A DNA stretch of 64,000 nucleotides from Treponema berlinense. Its GTDB lineage: Bacteria > Spirochaetota > Spirochaetia > Treponematales > Treponemataceae. Every line of letters begins with the position of its first letter. The first letter of the stretch is position 1. The notes beneath the pieces were generated by a model. That model ran no database searches and was not told the DNA's origin. It saw nothing but the letters and a program-made list of their open reading frames with translations. Positions 46,040-53,652 of the stretch are shown here, one piece after another. The position numbers were made by a program, and so were the translations under genes. The stretch covers positions 310,001 to 374,000 of the forward strand of contig NZ_FUXC01000001.1 of assembly GCF_900167025.1 (NCBI RefSeq), in the 5' to 3' direction.

Positions 46040-46561
46040 TTATTCTACTAATTTCAACTTTTCGTCAATAATTTTTTCCCATTCATTCTTTGACTTTGAC
46101 CCAAAAATTTCATCACCAATTTGATTGCCATTTTTATCTATAAAAAAAGTATTTGGAACTACGTAAATGTTATGTAAAAAGGTATCTATCATATTTTTTG
46201 TTGGAACAAGATTTTTATAGGAAACATTTGTTAAAGAAATTATATTTTTTGCTTCATTAAGTTTCTTTTGATTTATATTTCCATTTGAATTTGTTACATC
46301 AAGGACAATTCCAATTATTTGAAAATTTCTATCTTGGTATTTGTTTGAAAGTTCTGCAAGATCTGGCATTTCACGAATGCACGGACTGCAGAATGTTCCC
46401 CAAATATTAAGCATAGTAATTTCAGCTTTTTGAAAATCTGCAAAGGTTACTGCTTTGCCTTCAACAGTCTGTGTTGAAAAATCTTTTGGAAAAATGTTTT
46501 GACTGAATGCAAACATTGAAAAAAATAAGAGGATTGTGAATGTAATAAATTTTTTTTTCAT
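46040..46561 (-). CDS. Exported TlpA-like thiol-disulfide oxidoreductase
   Basis: 173 residues with a signal peptide (LLFFSMFAFS-Q). The thioredoxin fold has its active site in WGTFCSPC (Cys58, Cys61) and the cis-Pro region YVVPNTFFIDKNG. TlpA/ResA-like proteins reduce disulfides or deliver electrons in the periplasm. It lies 12 bp after the UGSC-family gene and before the CXXC peptide, so it probably links the membrane electron donor to the UGSC-family protein. Confidence 0.9.
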   Translation of the reverse strand: MKKKFITFTILLFFSMFAFSQNIFPKDFSTQTVEGKAVTFADFQKAEITMLNIWGTFCSPCIREMPDLAELSNKYQDRNFQIIGIVLDVTNSNGNINQKKLNEAKNIISLTNVSYKNLVPTKNMIDTFLHNIYVVPNTFFIDKNGNQIGDEIFGSKSKNEWEKIIDEKLKLVE

Positions 46562-46573
46562 TTTAAGTCTCCG

Positions 46574-48487
46574 TTATTTTAAGAAAAAATTTTCTATAGG
46601 TTCATATCCTAGTGGTTTTACAAGTTCATTCCAGTTTTTTGGAAGTTTAATTTCAAAAGTTACATATCCGCCACCTGGCATTACCTGAAACTTATTTCGG
46701 CTAGAATCTCCTGTTACAAGAATTGGTGTCTGCCCTTTTAACATTGTGGCAATTGTTTCGATTTTATCATCATTAACAAAACCTTTTAACCAGTCAGGAG
46801 TTTCTGTTTTTTCAACTTTTTCATCTTTATTTTTTTTGAGGTACATATATTCCTGTTCAATAGAGCGTTTTTTATCTTGACTGCTTCCTGTGTTTGCCCA
46901 ATAATAGGCAAAAGTTCTCATCCATAAAGGGCGACGGGCATTTTCTATCAATGCATCTTCTAAATCAGATTTGGATTTGTATTGTTTTGATAAATTATTT
47001 GCTATAGGTTCAGTGATGAAAATTGTTCTGTAAACTTGTGGTTTTGTATTTCCAAGTCCATTCTGTTGTTTTTCAGTAATATCAAAAGCTAAAGTTTTCA
47101 TAATCATTTCTGCGTTGTCTGTTGAAGGTGATACATTGTTTCCCCAAGCAAGAGCGGAACCTGCAGTAATTGTATTAGAATTGAGTTTAAAGCCATGTTC
47201 TACATGATAAGGAATCCAGCCATTGTTAAGACATGCCTGTTCATCTTCTGCAAATGTCCAAGGAGTAAGGTAGCCAAAAGTTCCCATGCGATTATCTTTT
47301 ATGTAATATCCACCAATGTTTAGCATTGCAAGTTCAATAAAACGTCCAAGTTTTTTATTAACATCTTCGCTAATCATTCCTTGTCCACAGTCAATTCCAA
47401 GTTGGCGTGCTAAAGGTCCATTTAACCATGCATAAGGAGTCCAGCCGTGAGTTGAAGAAAGTGTGCGACGAAATTCCCCATCACCAAGGCAACGTACAAA
47501 AGCCATGCAGATTGGCATAAATTCTTTTGGAATTCCAGACATAACTGCATTAGCTGCAACAGTGTATCCGTAGGATTTTCTGTAAGCTGGAGCAAAAGTT
47601 CCTATTACTGTATCAGCTTTTTCGACGCAATATTTTAAGTATTCGCGGATAGTTTGATCTGTTGGGGGAATAATAGGAAGTCCATCAGTCCAATTATTTG
47701 CTTCACAGAAATCTTGAATTTCTTCAAAAGTTCCGTAGAAAATGATTTCATCGAAAGGTCGTTCTCCGCTATGAGCATATTTTATAATCTCTTCTTTTGA
47801 AATTTGTTTTTTTAGAAGTTCTTCAACTTGAGGCCATACTTTTTCACGAGTTTTTTTTATTAAATCTTCTTTTGAATCAGAGGCAAAAGCTCCTGGATAC
47901 TCTGCAGCACGAAGAACAGGAACTCCACGGTTAACACCAGTAGAATAAATCTGTTGAATGAAAGTAGGTGAACCAATTGTAACAGATGGGATTCCGATAT
48001 ATTCTGCGGCAATTGAAGAGCCACATTCTTTTACAGTACAAAGTCCACAGGCACAGTTACCTGAAATTATAGCATCAACTTTATTATCTTTTAGTGCTTT
48101 TTGAAAAGAAATAGTTTTTTTACTTTGGCTAGTTACAGAAAAAGGACCTGCATCTCCAATATCTTCGAACATTAGAACTTTTGCTGTTGGATAATTTGAA
48201 AGAATACATTTTTTTAATTCTTCGTGTGTTATAAATGCATTAAAAGAACCTCCAACTAATGCAATTGTTTTTCCATTTAAAGTTGAAAGTCGTGGTGCTT
48301 GTTTAATAAATTTTACATTGTGATAACCTATGGGAGAAGAGATTGCAAAAATTTCTTTTTCATTTTCATTTTTCTTGGGAACAAGACAAACTCCGTCAAT
48401 GCAATCTTCAATTTGAAGCTGTGGCGAAGCAAAAAAACTTAAAATAACGAAAGAAGAAATAAGTATAAAAAAGATCATTTTTTTCAT
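46574..48487 (-). CDS. Exported UGSC-family protein (Cys form), two-domain
   Basis: 637 residues with a signal peptide (IFFILISSFVILSFFA). The N-terminal domain (about 50-230) matches the UGSC (seleno)protein family, with CACGLC (Cys145, Cys147, Cys150) where the family has a U-G-S-C motif, followed by a downstream GIPSVTIGSPTF. The codon for Cys147 is TGT, so this is a cysteine form. The C-terminal domain (about 255 onward, WTDGLPIIPPT, ANAVMSGIPKEFMP, LNGPLARQLGI) is a family associated with such proteins. An early CIDGVC pair is also present. The reaction is not known; reductive use of a small thiol or thioether compound is a guess. Confidence 0.6.
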   Translation of the reverse strand: MKKMIFFILISSFVILSFFASPQLQIEDCIDGVCLVPKKNENEKEIFAISSPIGYHNVKFIKQAPRLSTLNGKTIALVGGSFNAFITHEELKKCILSNYPTAKVLMFEDIGDAGPFSVTSQSKKTISFQKALKDNKVDAIISGNCACGLCTVKECGSSIAAEYIGIPSVTIGSPTFIQQIYSTGVNRGVPVLRAAEYPGAFASDSKEDLIKKTREKVWPQVEELLKKQISKEEIIKYAHSGERPFDEIIFYGTFEEIQDFCEANNWTDGLPIIPPTDQTIREYLKYCVEKADTVIGTFAPAYRKSYGYTVAANAVMSGIPKEFMPICMAFVRCLGDGEFRRTLSSTHGWTPYAWLNGPLARQLGIDCGQGMISEDVNKKLGRFIELAMLNIGGYYIKDNRMGTFGYLTPWTFAEDEQACLNNGWIPYHVEHGFKLNSNTITAGSALAWGNNVSPSTDNAEMIMKTLAFDITEKQQNGLGNTKPQVYRTIFITEPIANNLSKQYKSKSDLEDALIENARRPLWMRTFAYYWANTGSSQDKKRSIEQEYMYLKKNKDEKVEKTETPDWLKGFVNDDKIETIATMLKGQTPILVTGDSSRNKFQVMPGGGYVTFEIKLPKNWNELVKPLGYEPIENFFLK

Positions 48488-48561
48488 AAAAAGCCTCCAA
48501 TTTTTTGTTTTCTGTTTGAGGGTATTATAAGAAAAGAACCTAAAATGAAGTTTAAATTCAA

Positions 48562-48618
48562 TACGATTTTTTACAATAATTTGTAAAACTAAAAGAAAAC
48601 ATAACAGACAAATAAAAA
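48562..48618. repeat. Direct repeat, right copy (cassette boundary)
   Basis: 57 nt matching 43087-43144 apart from two substitutions and one gap. It lies 75 bp upstream of the UGSC-family start codon. This copy holds a perfect 8-4-8 dyad, described separately. Confidence 0.85.
48569..48588. promoter_or_regulatory. Operator-like dyad upstream of the cassette operon
   Basis: TTTTACAA, TAAT, TTGTAAAA is a perfect inverted repeat inside the right direct repeat. The left copy (43094-43113) keeps one arm and has two mismatches in the other. It could bind a dimeric repressor, or be part of a recombination site. The TATAAT nearer the UGSC-family start lies about 40 nt downstream on the minus strand. 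Confidence 0.45.
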
Positions 48619-48657
48619 CAGCTTTACAGATTGCAAAAAATGCTGTATCCTAAATTA

Positions 48658-48686
48658 AACCTATATTACTTAGCATAATATAGGTT
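48658..48686. other. 11-bp perfect hairpin between cassette and GH57-like gene
   Basis: AACCTATATTA (48658-48668) and TAATATAGGTT (48676-48686) with a 7-nt loop. No T-run follows on the minus strand, so a GH57-gene terminator is doubtful. It could be the remnant of an element end or a stabilising structure. Confidence 0.35.
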
Positions 48687-48745
48687 CTGTCTACCAGTGC
48701 GAAATATTTACCAGTTTTTTCAAATACGCTTTTTTGCACTTCCCC

Positions 48746-50746
48746 TTAAATCTTCTTTGTCCGGCGTTTTTTTGGAGTGATTATTGTGAAGTTTATTGTT
48801 TTTTCTATCTCCATTCCACCTGCAAGATCAAATTCCCAGAAAAGCGAAACCGTAAATGTGTTTTCTGCAATTTGAGGTGTTTCGGAATTTAAATCTGGTC
48901 TTTTAAAAAGTAAAGGCTGGCAGCTTATTCCTGCTTCTTCGTTTGGCTCATAAACAAAAGAAATATTGCTTGACGTATCTGTAATCTGTACAAACGAAAT
49001 GTCTTTTTTTACAACCGGCTCATCAACTGTTTCGTAAGAAATTCCGTTTCCGTCAGAAATCAAGTCTAATTTGTATGAATTTTTATCGGCATTAGAAAAA
49101 TCTGTTTGGGCAAAATTTGATTCAACTACAAAATTTCCGCTAAAAGCAATTGGGCCTTCATTTTTTAAAATATATTGAACCATAAATCCATTGGAATTTA
49201 TGAGATAACGCTTTCGCAGGCTGATTGGAATGTCCAGATTTGAATATGTTCCTTCGCCTTTCAGCTTTATTTCTTTTTTTGTTCCGTTAAATTCGGCTTC
49301 TCTAAAAAGTGCCTTTGAAAAAACTCCGCAACCAGATGGAAGACCTTTTTTATAATCAGAGAATTCTTCTTTGCTGAAAACATGTTCAACAAAAAGTCCT
49401 CGCTCATAGTTATCATTCACTTTGTCGAATTTTTCAATCCGGCTTAAATTGTCAGCGTAATTTTCAAGATTGTGAATTACGTTGAGTTCTGTAATCTGTC
49501 CGCCCCGTGCGCTTATGCAGGCTGTATATTTTTCCATTGAGCACAGATATTCGTTGTGACCGTCCGCATTGTAGTCAAAAGATGTTACTGATTCCTTAAA
49601 AGGAACAGCTTCGCGAATGTATTTTTCTGCCTCCGTAAGATTTTTGTAAGCGGCTTGACGCATTTTTTTGTCAGGAAAAACTCCTTTTGGAGAACACAAA
49701 ACTGCATCTCCTGTCTGAGCTTTCCAAAGCGATTTTCTGGCCGCCATTTTTCTAGCCTTGTCGCCATGACAGTTTGAAACAAGCAGTGAAATATAAAGTT
49801 CCCGGTTATAAAGCGCGCGGCATCTTGGATAGGTAATCAAAAAATTGTTTATGGAAACAGGAAGTTCCGATTTTTCTCCGGAAATTTCGTAAGGTTTTAA
49901 CGCCCATTTTGCAACATCGTCCCGGATACCAATTCCTGTAAATGATGGAATAAATTCTTCTGCACGGTGAATGTATTCTGTCGGAAGGCAAACTCTGATT
50001 TTTTCGGCAAATTCCTGATTTATCGACTTGTATAAATTTTCAATCCAATTGCCGCTTAAAAGAATTTCCGCGCTGTCAAATTCAAAATTCACGGAAATTA
50101 CCCTTTCCTGTGCATAATAATTGTATTCATCGTTTTTTGTCGATTTTTCAATTTTATCTACGAGTTCTTTTAAATATTGTTCCGGCGAAATATTCTTTTT
50201 GATTACATTCTGCAAATTTCTGTAAACAGGCAGAACTTTTATTGTTTTTCCCTGTTCCCCTAAAATTTGAGGAAGAAAATGCCGGCTTTTTTCTGGAATA
50301 ATTGAAGAATCAAGTTGAACCCATTCCATTCCGCAATTTTGAAAGCATGGAATAAGCGAGCGGTCCCAAACAGAACTTAAAACTGAAATTCCGCGCGGAC
50401 GTTTTCCTGTAATTCTTCTTAGTTCAACCGTTAAAAGTTCAATCTGCCCTGCTCTGTCGACTGGAGATAAAAGCGGGAAAACAGGATTGTAGTAACCACC
50501 GCCCAAAATTTCAATCTGTTTTCTGGCAACAAGCTCATGCAGAATCTGAAGAAACTCTGGATGCGCTTTTTCAAACCATTCAAGCTGCAAGCCTGTAAAC
50601 GAAAATGAAAATTTTGCAGTCGGATTTTGATATAAAAATGCTATAAGCTTTTTGTAGATTTTTTGATATTGCTGTTCAAAGGTCAGAGAAGTTGAAAGAA
50701 CTGTCGAATTTGCAGTCAACGACAGGCATAAATTTAAGACTTTCAC
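48746..50746 (-). CDS. GH57-like protein lacking catalytic glutamate
   Basis: 666 residues related to the GH57 4-alpha-glucanotransferase/amylopullulanase family. The N-terminal barrel aligns over FTGLQLEWFEKAHPEFLQIL, then IEILGGGYYNPVFPLLSPVDRAGQIELL. The C-terminal part (from about 390) looks like the DUF1926 beta domain. The first-strand HQP motif is absent (CLSLTANST), and the segment matching the nucleophile region WLTERVW reads VLSSVW at 122-127, so Glu is Ser. It may therefore be a carbohydrate-binding pseudo-enzyme. The start is GTG at 50746 with GGAGG a few bases upstream, and a 107-nt repeat lies just upstream. Confidence 0.65.
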   Translation of the reverse strand: MKVLNLCLSLTANSTVLSTSLTFEQQYQKIYKKLIAFLYQNPTAKFSFSFTGLQLEWFEKAHPEFLQILHELVARKQIEILGGGYYNPVFPLLSPVDRAGQIELLTVELRRITGKRPRGISVLSSVWDRSLIPCFQNCGMEWVQLDSSIIPEKSRHFLPQILGEQGKTIKVLPVYRNLQNVIKKNISPEQYLKELVDKIEKSTKNDEYNYYAQERVISVNFEFDSAEILLSGNWIENLYKSINQEFAEKIRVCLPTEYIHRAEEFIPSFTGIGIRDDVAKWALKPYEISGEKSELPVSINNFLITYPRCRALYNRELYISLLVSNCHGDKARKMAARKSLWKAQTGDAVLCSPKGVFPDKKMRQAAYKNLTEAEKYIREAVPFKESVTSFDYNADGHNEYLCSMEKYTACISARGGQITELNVIHNLENYADNLSRIEKFDKVNDNYERGLFVEHVFSKEEFSDYKKGLPSGCGVFSKALFREAEFNGTKKEIKLKGEGTYSNLDIPISLRKRYLINSNGFMVQYILKNEGPIAFSGNFVVESNFAQTDFSNADKNSYKLDLISDGNGISYETVDEPVVKKDISFVQITDTSSNISFVYEPNEEAGISCQPLLFKRPDLNSETPQIAENTFTVSLFWEFDLAGGMEIEKTINFTIITPKKRRTKKI

Positions 50747-50751
50747 ATCTC

Positions 50752-50858
50752 CTCCAATAAAAAGTCAAGATTAAAACTTCAGTTTTATGATTGGCTTTTT
50801 AATTTGTTTCGCAACGAAGTGAGAAACAACCGATAATAAGAAAGTTTGCAACGCAAAC
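50752..50858 (-). repeat. 107-nt hairpin-rich repeat, copy 1
   Basis: Matches the reverse complement of 62591-62697 at 102 of 107 positions. On the coding strand of the downstream gene it has a GTTTGC/GCAAAC hairpin, a TTGTTTC-type stem, and an outer AAAAAG..CTTTTT stem around TAAAAC/GTTTTA. It then ends at the ribosome site of the GH57-like gene. Confidence 0.85.
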
Positions 50859-50964
50859 CTTAATTACACGAACCTCTTTGTTTTTATAAAAAAAGATGGT
50901 TCTTACAGTGTATAACAAAATCACTAAAAAAAGAAACAATTTTTTTTATTTTTTTTCAAAAATC

Positions 50965-51522
50965 TTATAAAATCAGCCCAAGATTAAGCCATGAAGCGTT
51001 AAAACCGTAAATTGCTATAAAAAGAACTGCTGTTCCAAGAAGAAGCATAAAAAACGGCTTTTCACCAGCATCTTTTTGATAAATTTTAAAGCGGGTTCTT
51101 AATGCAAAGACGAATAAAATAAGAAGATAGAAAGAAAGAACTCCTGAAACACAGATTAAAATTGTGCTTAAGAAAGAAAATCCTTCTGTCAAACTCATCA
51201 GGACAATCATAAAAGGAACGATATAATCTTCCGTAAAATCAAAAACCCTTGTTTTTATAAGTCTGTGAATGCCGTATGAAATTGCGGCAAAAAAAATCGT
51301 CATAAAAAAAGGATATATTTCGCTTATGCCAAGTCTGGCAAAAACATATTCTTCCAGCAGAAAAGTGGCTGAAGAAACAGAGACTGTAATAAAAAGAGAT
51401 TTTAAGACATCTTTTAAATAGCAGAGAGGGGTTTTTCTTATGGTAAGAATTTTTTTTAATCCGACACCGTAATAAAGTGCTATTGAGCCGAAAAAAAGAT
51501 AAAAGAAAATGATTTCAAGCAT
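50965..51522 (-). CDS. rnfA: RnfA-like membrane subunit, divergent
   Basis: About 185 residues with six membrane segments. By length, hydropathy and position at the end of an rnfC-D-G-E-A series it is the RnfA/NqrE partner. The family's conserved cysteines that help bind an iron-sulfur centre (in GICPFLG and TTNCA type segments) are not seen at the expected places (LYYGVGLKK, VLMSLTEG). I chose the ATG at 51522 with GGAG upstream, and it overlaps rnfE by 8 bp. The identity is moderately sure. Confidence 0.6.
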   Translation of the reverse strand: MLEIIFFYLFFGSIALYYGVGLKKILTIRKTPLCYLKDVLKSLFITVSVSSATFLLEEYVFARLGISEIYPFFMTIFFAAISYGIHRLIKTRVFDFTEDYIVPFMIVLMSLTEGFSFLSTILICVSGVLSFYLLILFVFALRTRFKIYQKDAGEKPFFMLLLGTAVLFIAIYGFNASWLNLGLIL

Positions 51523-52129
51523 TTTTTTCTCCTGCAAAAACGACATTTAGTTTTAGACCGGCAAAAAAAATAAGAACTGTCAAAACCATACAGCCCGGAA
51601 TTGTCGCAAAAAAGGACATGAATGAATTTCCTGCTAAAAATGGAATTTCCGGTATTTTTATCACTAAGAGCGACTGCCAGTTTGGAAGCGTTATTGTTCC
51701 GAATCCTAAAATGTCTCTTAGAACAAAAATTATAAAACAAAAGGCAGAAATGCTGAGCGATTTTTTTAATTTATCAAGACAACTTTCTTTTATTGAATTT
51801 TTTATTCTAAGATTGAAAATCGTTATTACGACAGCGGAAACTGCCGGCAAATAAAAAGAAAAGCCGATTGTAAGAGCTGCAACAGGGCAGAAAATGACGA
51901 GCAGCTGCTTGTATAAAATTGTCAAAGCGACAAGTTCAAGAGAACAGATTCCAAGACGCAAAAATTTTACATTTAATAGGTTTATCGCATAAAACATCAG
52001 CGTCAAAAGAACTACAGAAACATTAAAATGAAGAAGCGCGAAAATTCCGTATGCTATTCTTCCCGGAAAAGGAAGAACTATTGCAAGTGTTGTTCCAATG
52101 TAAATAAGAAATTTTTTATAATCAGTCAT
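51515..52129 (-). CDS. rnfE: RnfE-like membrane subunit, divergent
   Basis: About 204 residues with six membrane segments, homologous in layout to RnfA and RnfE. The usual LGLCP-type cysteine near the N-terminus is absent (IYIGTTLAIVLP), and the second conserved cysteine is not at its usual place. The ATG at 52129 is chosen over a TTG at 52132; it overlaps rnfG by 8 bp. It is part of a coupled membrane operon. Confidence 0.55.
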   Translation of the reverse strand: MTDYKKFLIYIGTTLAIVLPFPGRIAYGIFALLHFNVSVVLLTLMFYAINLLNVKFLRLGICSLELVALTILYKQLLVIFCPVAALTIGFSFYLPAVSAVVITIFNLRIKNSIKESCLDKLKKSLSISAFCFIIFVLRDILGFGTITLPNWQSLLVIKIPEIPFLAGNSFMSFFATIPGCMVLTVLIFFAGLKLNVVFAGEKNA

Positions 52130-52595
52130 CAAAAAGTCCTGCCTTTTGTAAAATTTTCGGCAACAAAGATTTCCAGTAGCGTATATGGATTTCCTGAAAA
52201 TCCGGGTTCATTGTCTGTTTTAAATTTCCGTTTTCAACAGCAAATCCCGCAAATTCGGCGTCATATTCCGAGCACAAAAAAACCGCTGGCGCAGGTCCCG
52301 AAATTGTAGAAATCCGCATTATTACGGCATAATAACGGTTTGAATCGTTGTTTTTTTTACAATTAAAAACTGCCGCTCCAGGAGAAAACTGCGATTTTAA
52401 TTCGACAAAATCTCCAGTTTTATATGTGTTTTCGGAATATCTTTCGAGAGTCTGCCCTACACTAACCCTTAGTCCGTTTTTCCAGAAACCTTTTGCGAGG
52501 AAAATCATCGTAATTAGAATTGCGCAGGTTACGATAAATGCTCCTGCCAGAATGCTGACTTTTATTAAAATTACTTTATTTTTTTCGCTAAGCAT
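52122..52595 (-). CDS. rnfG: RnfG-like subunit without the FMN-attachment motif
   Basis: About 157 residues. One N-terminal membrane helix is followed by a short FMN-binding-type domain (RYYAVIMRISTISGPAPAVFLC and later WKSLLPKILQKAGL). RnfG normally carries FMN on a Thr in an SGAT-like motif near the C-terminus; that half is missing, and the protein is shorter than usual. The ATG at 52595 with AAGGAA upstream is preferred to a TTG at 52610. It overlaps rnfD and rnfE. Confidence 0.55.
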   Translation of the reverse strand: MLSEKNKVILIKVSILAGAFIVTCAILITMIFLAKGFWKNGLRVSVGQTLERYSENTYKTGDFVELKSQFSPGAAVFNCKKNNDSNRYYAVIMRISTISGPAPAVFLCSEYDAEFAGFAVENGNLKQTMNPDFQEIHIRYWKSLLPKILQKAGLFDD

Positions 52596-53652
52596 TTGTT
52601 CCTTCCTCAAGTTCTTTTACGCGTTCAAGAAGAATTTTTTTAACTTTTTTGATTTCGGCGATTTTTTCAATATGCTGGATAAAAAGGCTCAAAATATTCA
52701 TCAAAAGGACTGTAAAAACGGCTCCTGCAGGAGATGTTCCGGCTCCAATTATCAAATATGCAAGAATTCCTGCAAGAAAAGCATAAAATGCCTTTCCTAA
52801 AAGTGTCATTGGAGTTGTTCCTGCAAACTGAAGCAAATAAATCGAAGAAAAAAGAAGTCCGCTTGTACAGAACGCAAGAAGAAGGTCGCCGTGTCCGCCA
52901 AATCCAAAGAAATATGGACCTGCAAAAACGAGAATACCATAGGTCATCAAAAAAAGTCCTGGAATCATCGCCCTTACAACGTCCATCGAAATTAAAACAA
53001 TCGAAGAGATCAGCGTTATAAAATTGAATCTGAATGCCGGAATTAGAGAGCCTGTGTCCCAAAAAAGAGAAATATAACCGTCCGGAATTGAAACTCCAAA
53101 AAGCGAAAAAATCGTCCTGTTAAAAAACGATGTAATTTTTGTATCAAGGGCAATCATTGGAAATGCGCCGTTTTGAATAAGCTCCAGAGATGGATTTCTT
53201 GCGAATATAATCTCATGCGTGAGCTGCCAGTCTGGAAAGAGCGAAGTTCCCAAAATCCAGCAGATGCAGACAGAAAGACAAGGAAGATTTATCCAGCAGT
53301 CGGCAAAATTTCCGATAAAGTATCTCGAACAGACAAATACAAAAAAAACTGTAAAAAAAACAGCATAAACCGGAAAAGTCGAAGGTAAAAAAAGTCCAGT
53401 TAAAATTCCTTGAATAATCGAATTGAGAAAACTGTAGGAATCTTTTCTTTTTCCGTATGTTTTTTCAAAAACTTCTGCCAAAACTGTCGCCGCAACAGCC
53501 GCCAGAATTACAAAAAGGTTCGCCCAGCTGTTTGTTATAAAAAGCATAAAAACCTGGCAGGCTAAGAATGTGAGTAAAAAAATTGCATTTGTTTTTTCAG
53601 AAAAATCCAAATACGAAAAAGGATGCAAGGTAATTTTTATTTTATTTTTCAT
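52588..53652 (-). CDS. rnfD: RnfD-like membrane subunit
   Basis: 354 residues with eight or more membrane segments and an NqrB/RnfD layout: SFLNSIIQGILTGLFLP in the first half, and YLLQFAGTTPMTLLGKAFYA with the final GAVFTVLLMNILSLFI in the second. The flavin-attachment SGAT motif is not visible; the nearest segment reads IALDTKITSF. It overlaps rnfC by 11 bp. In ordinary Rnf it moves Na+ or H+ with electron flow from ferredoxin to NAD. Confidence 0.7.
   Translation of the reverse strand: MKNKIKITLHPFSYLDFSEKTNAIFLLTFLACQVFMLFITNSWANLFVILAAVAATVLAEVFEKTYGKRKDSYSFLNSIIQGILTGLFLPSTFPVYAVFFTVFFVFVCSRYFIGNFADCWINLPCLSVCICWILGTSLFPDWQLTHEIIFARNPSLELIQNGAFPMIALDTKITSFFNRTIFSLFGVSIPDGYISLFWDTGSLIPAFRFNFITLISSIVLISMDVVRAMIPGLFLMTYGILVFAGPYFFGFGGHGDLLLAFCTSGLLFSSIYLLQFAGTTPMTLLGKAFYAFLAGILAYLIIGAGTSPAGAVFTVLLMNILSLFIQHIEKIAEIKKVKKILLERVKELEEGTNA

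Noticed and set aside
48037-48055. Possible selenocysteine in the UGSC-family protein
   Set aside because: The codon at the UGSC motif position is TGT and not TGA, so it is a cysteine form and needs no SECIS element.
43145-48561. Integrase or transposase inside the cassette
   Set aside because: All open frames in the cassette are accounted for by the six genes; none resembles a recombinase.
50870-50902. Hairpin GAACC/GGTTC as a terminator of the Rnf operon
   Set aside because: It has a bulged stem and no T-run on the minus strand, so it does not qualify as a terminator.
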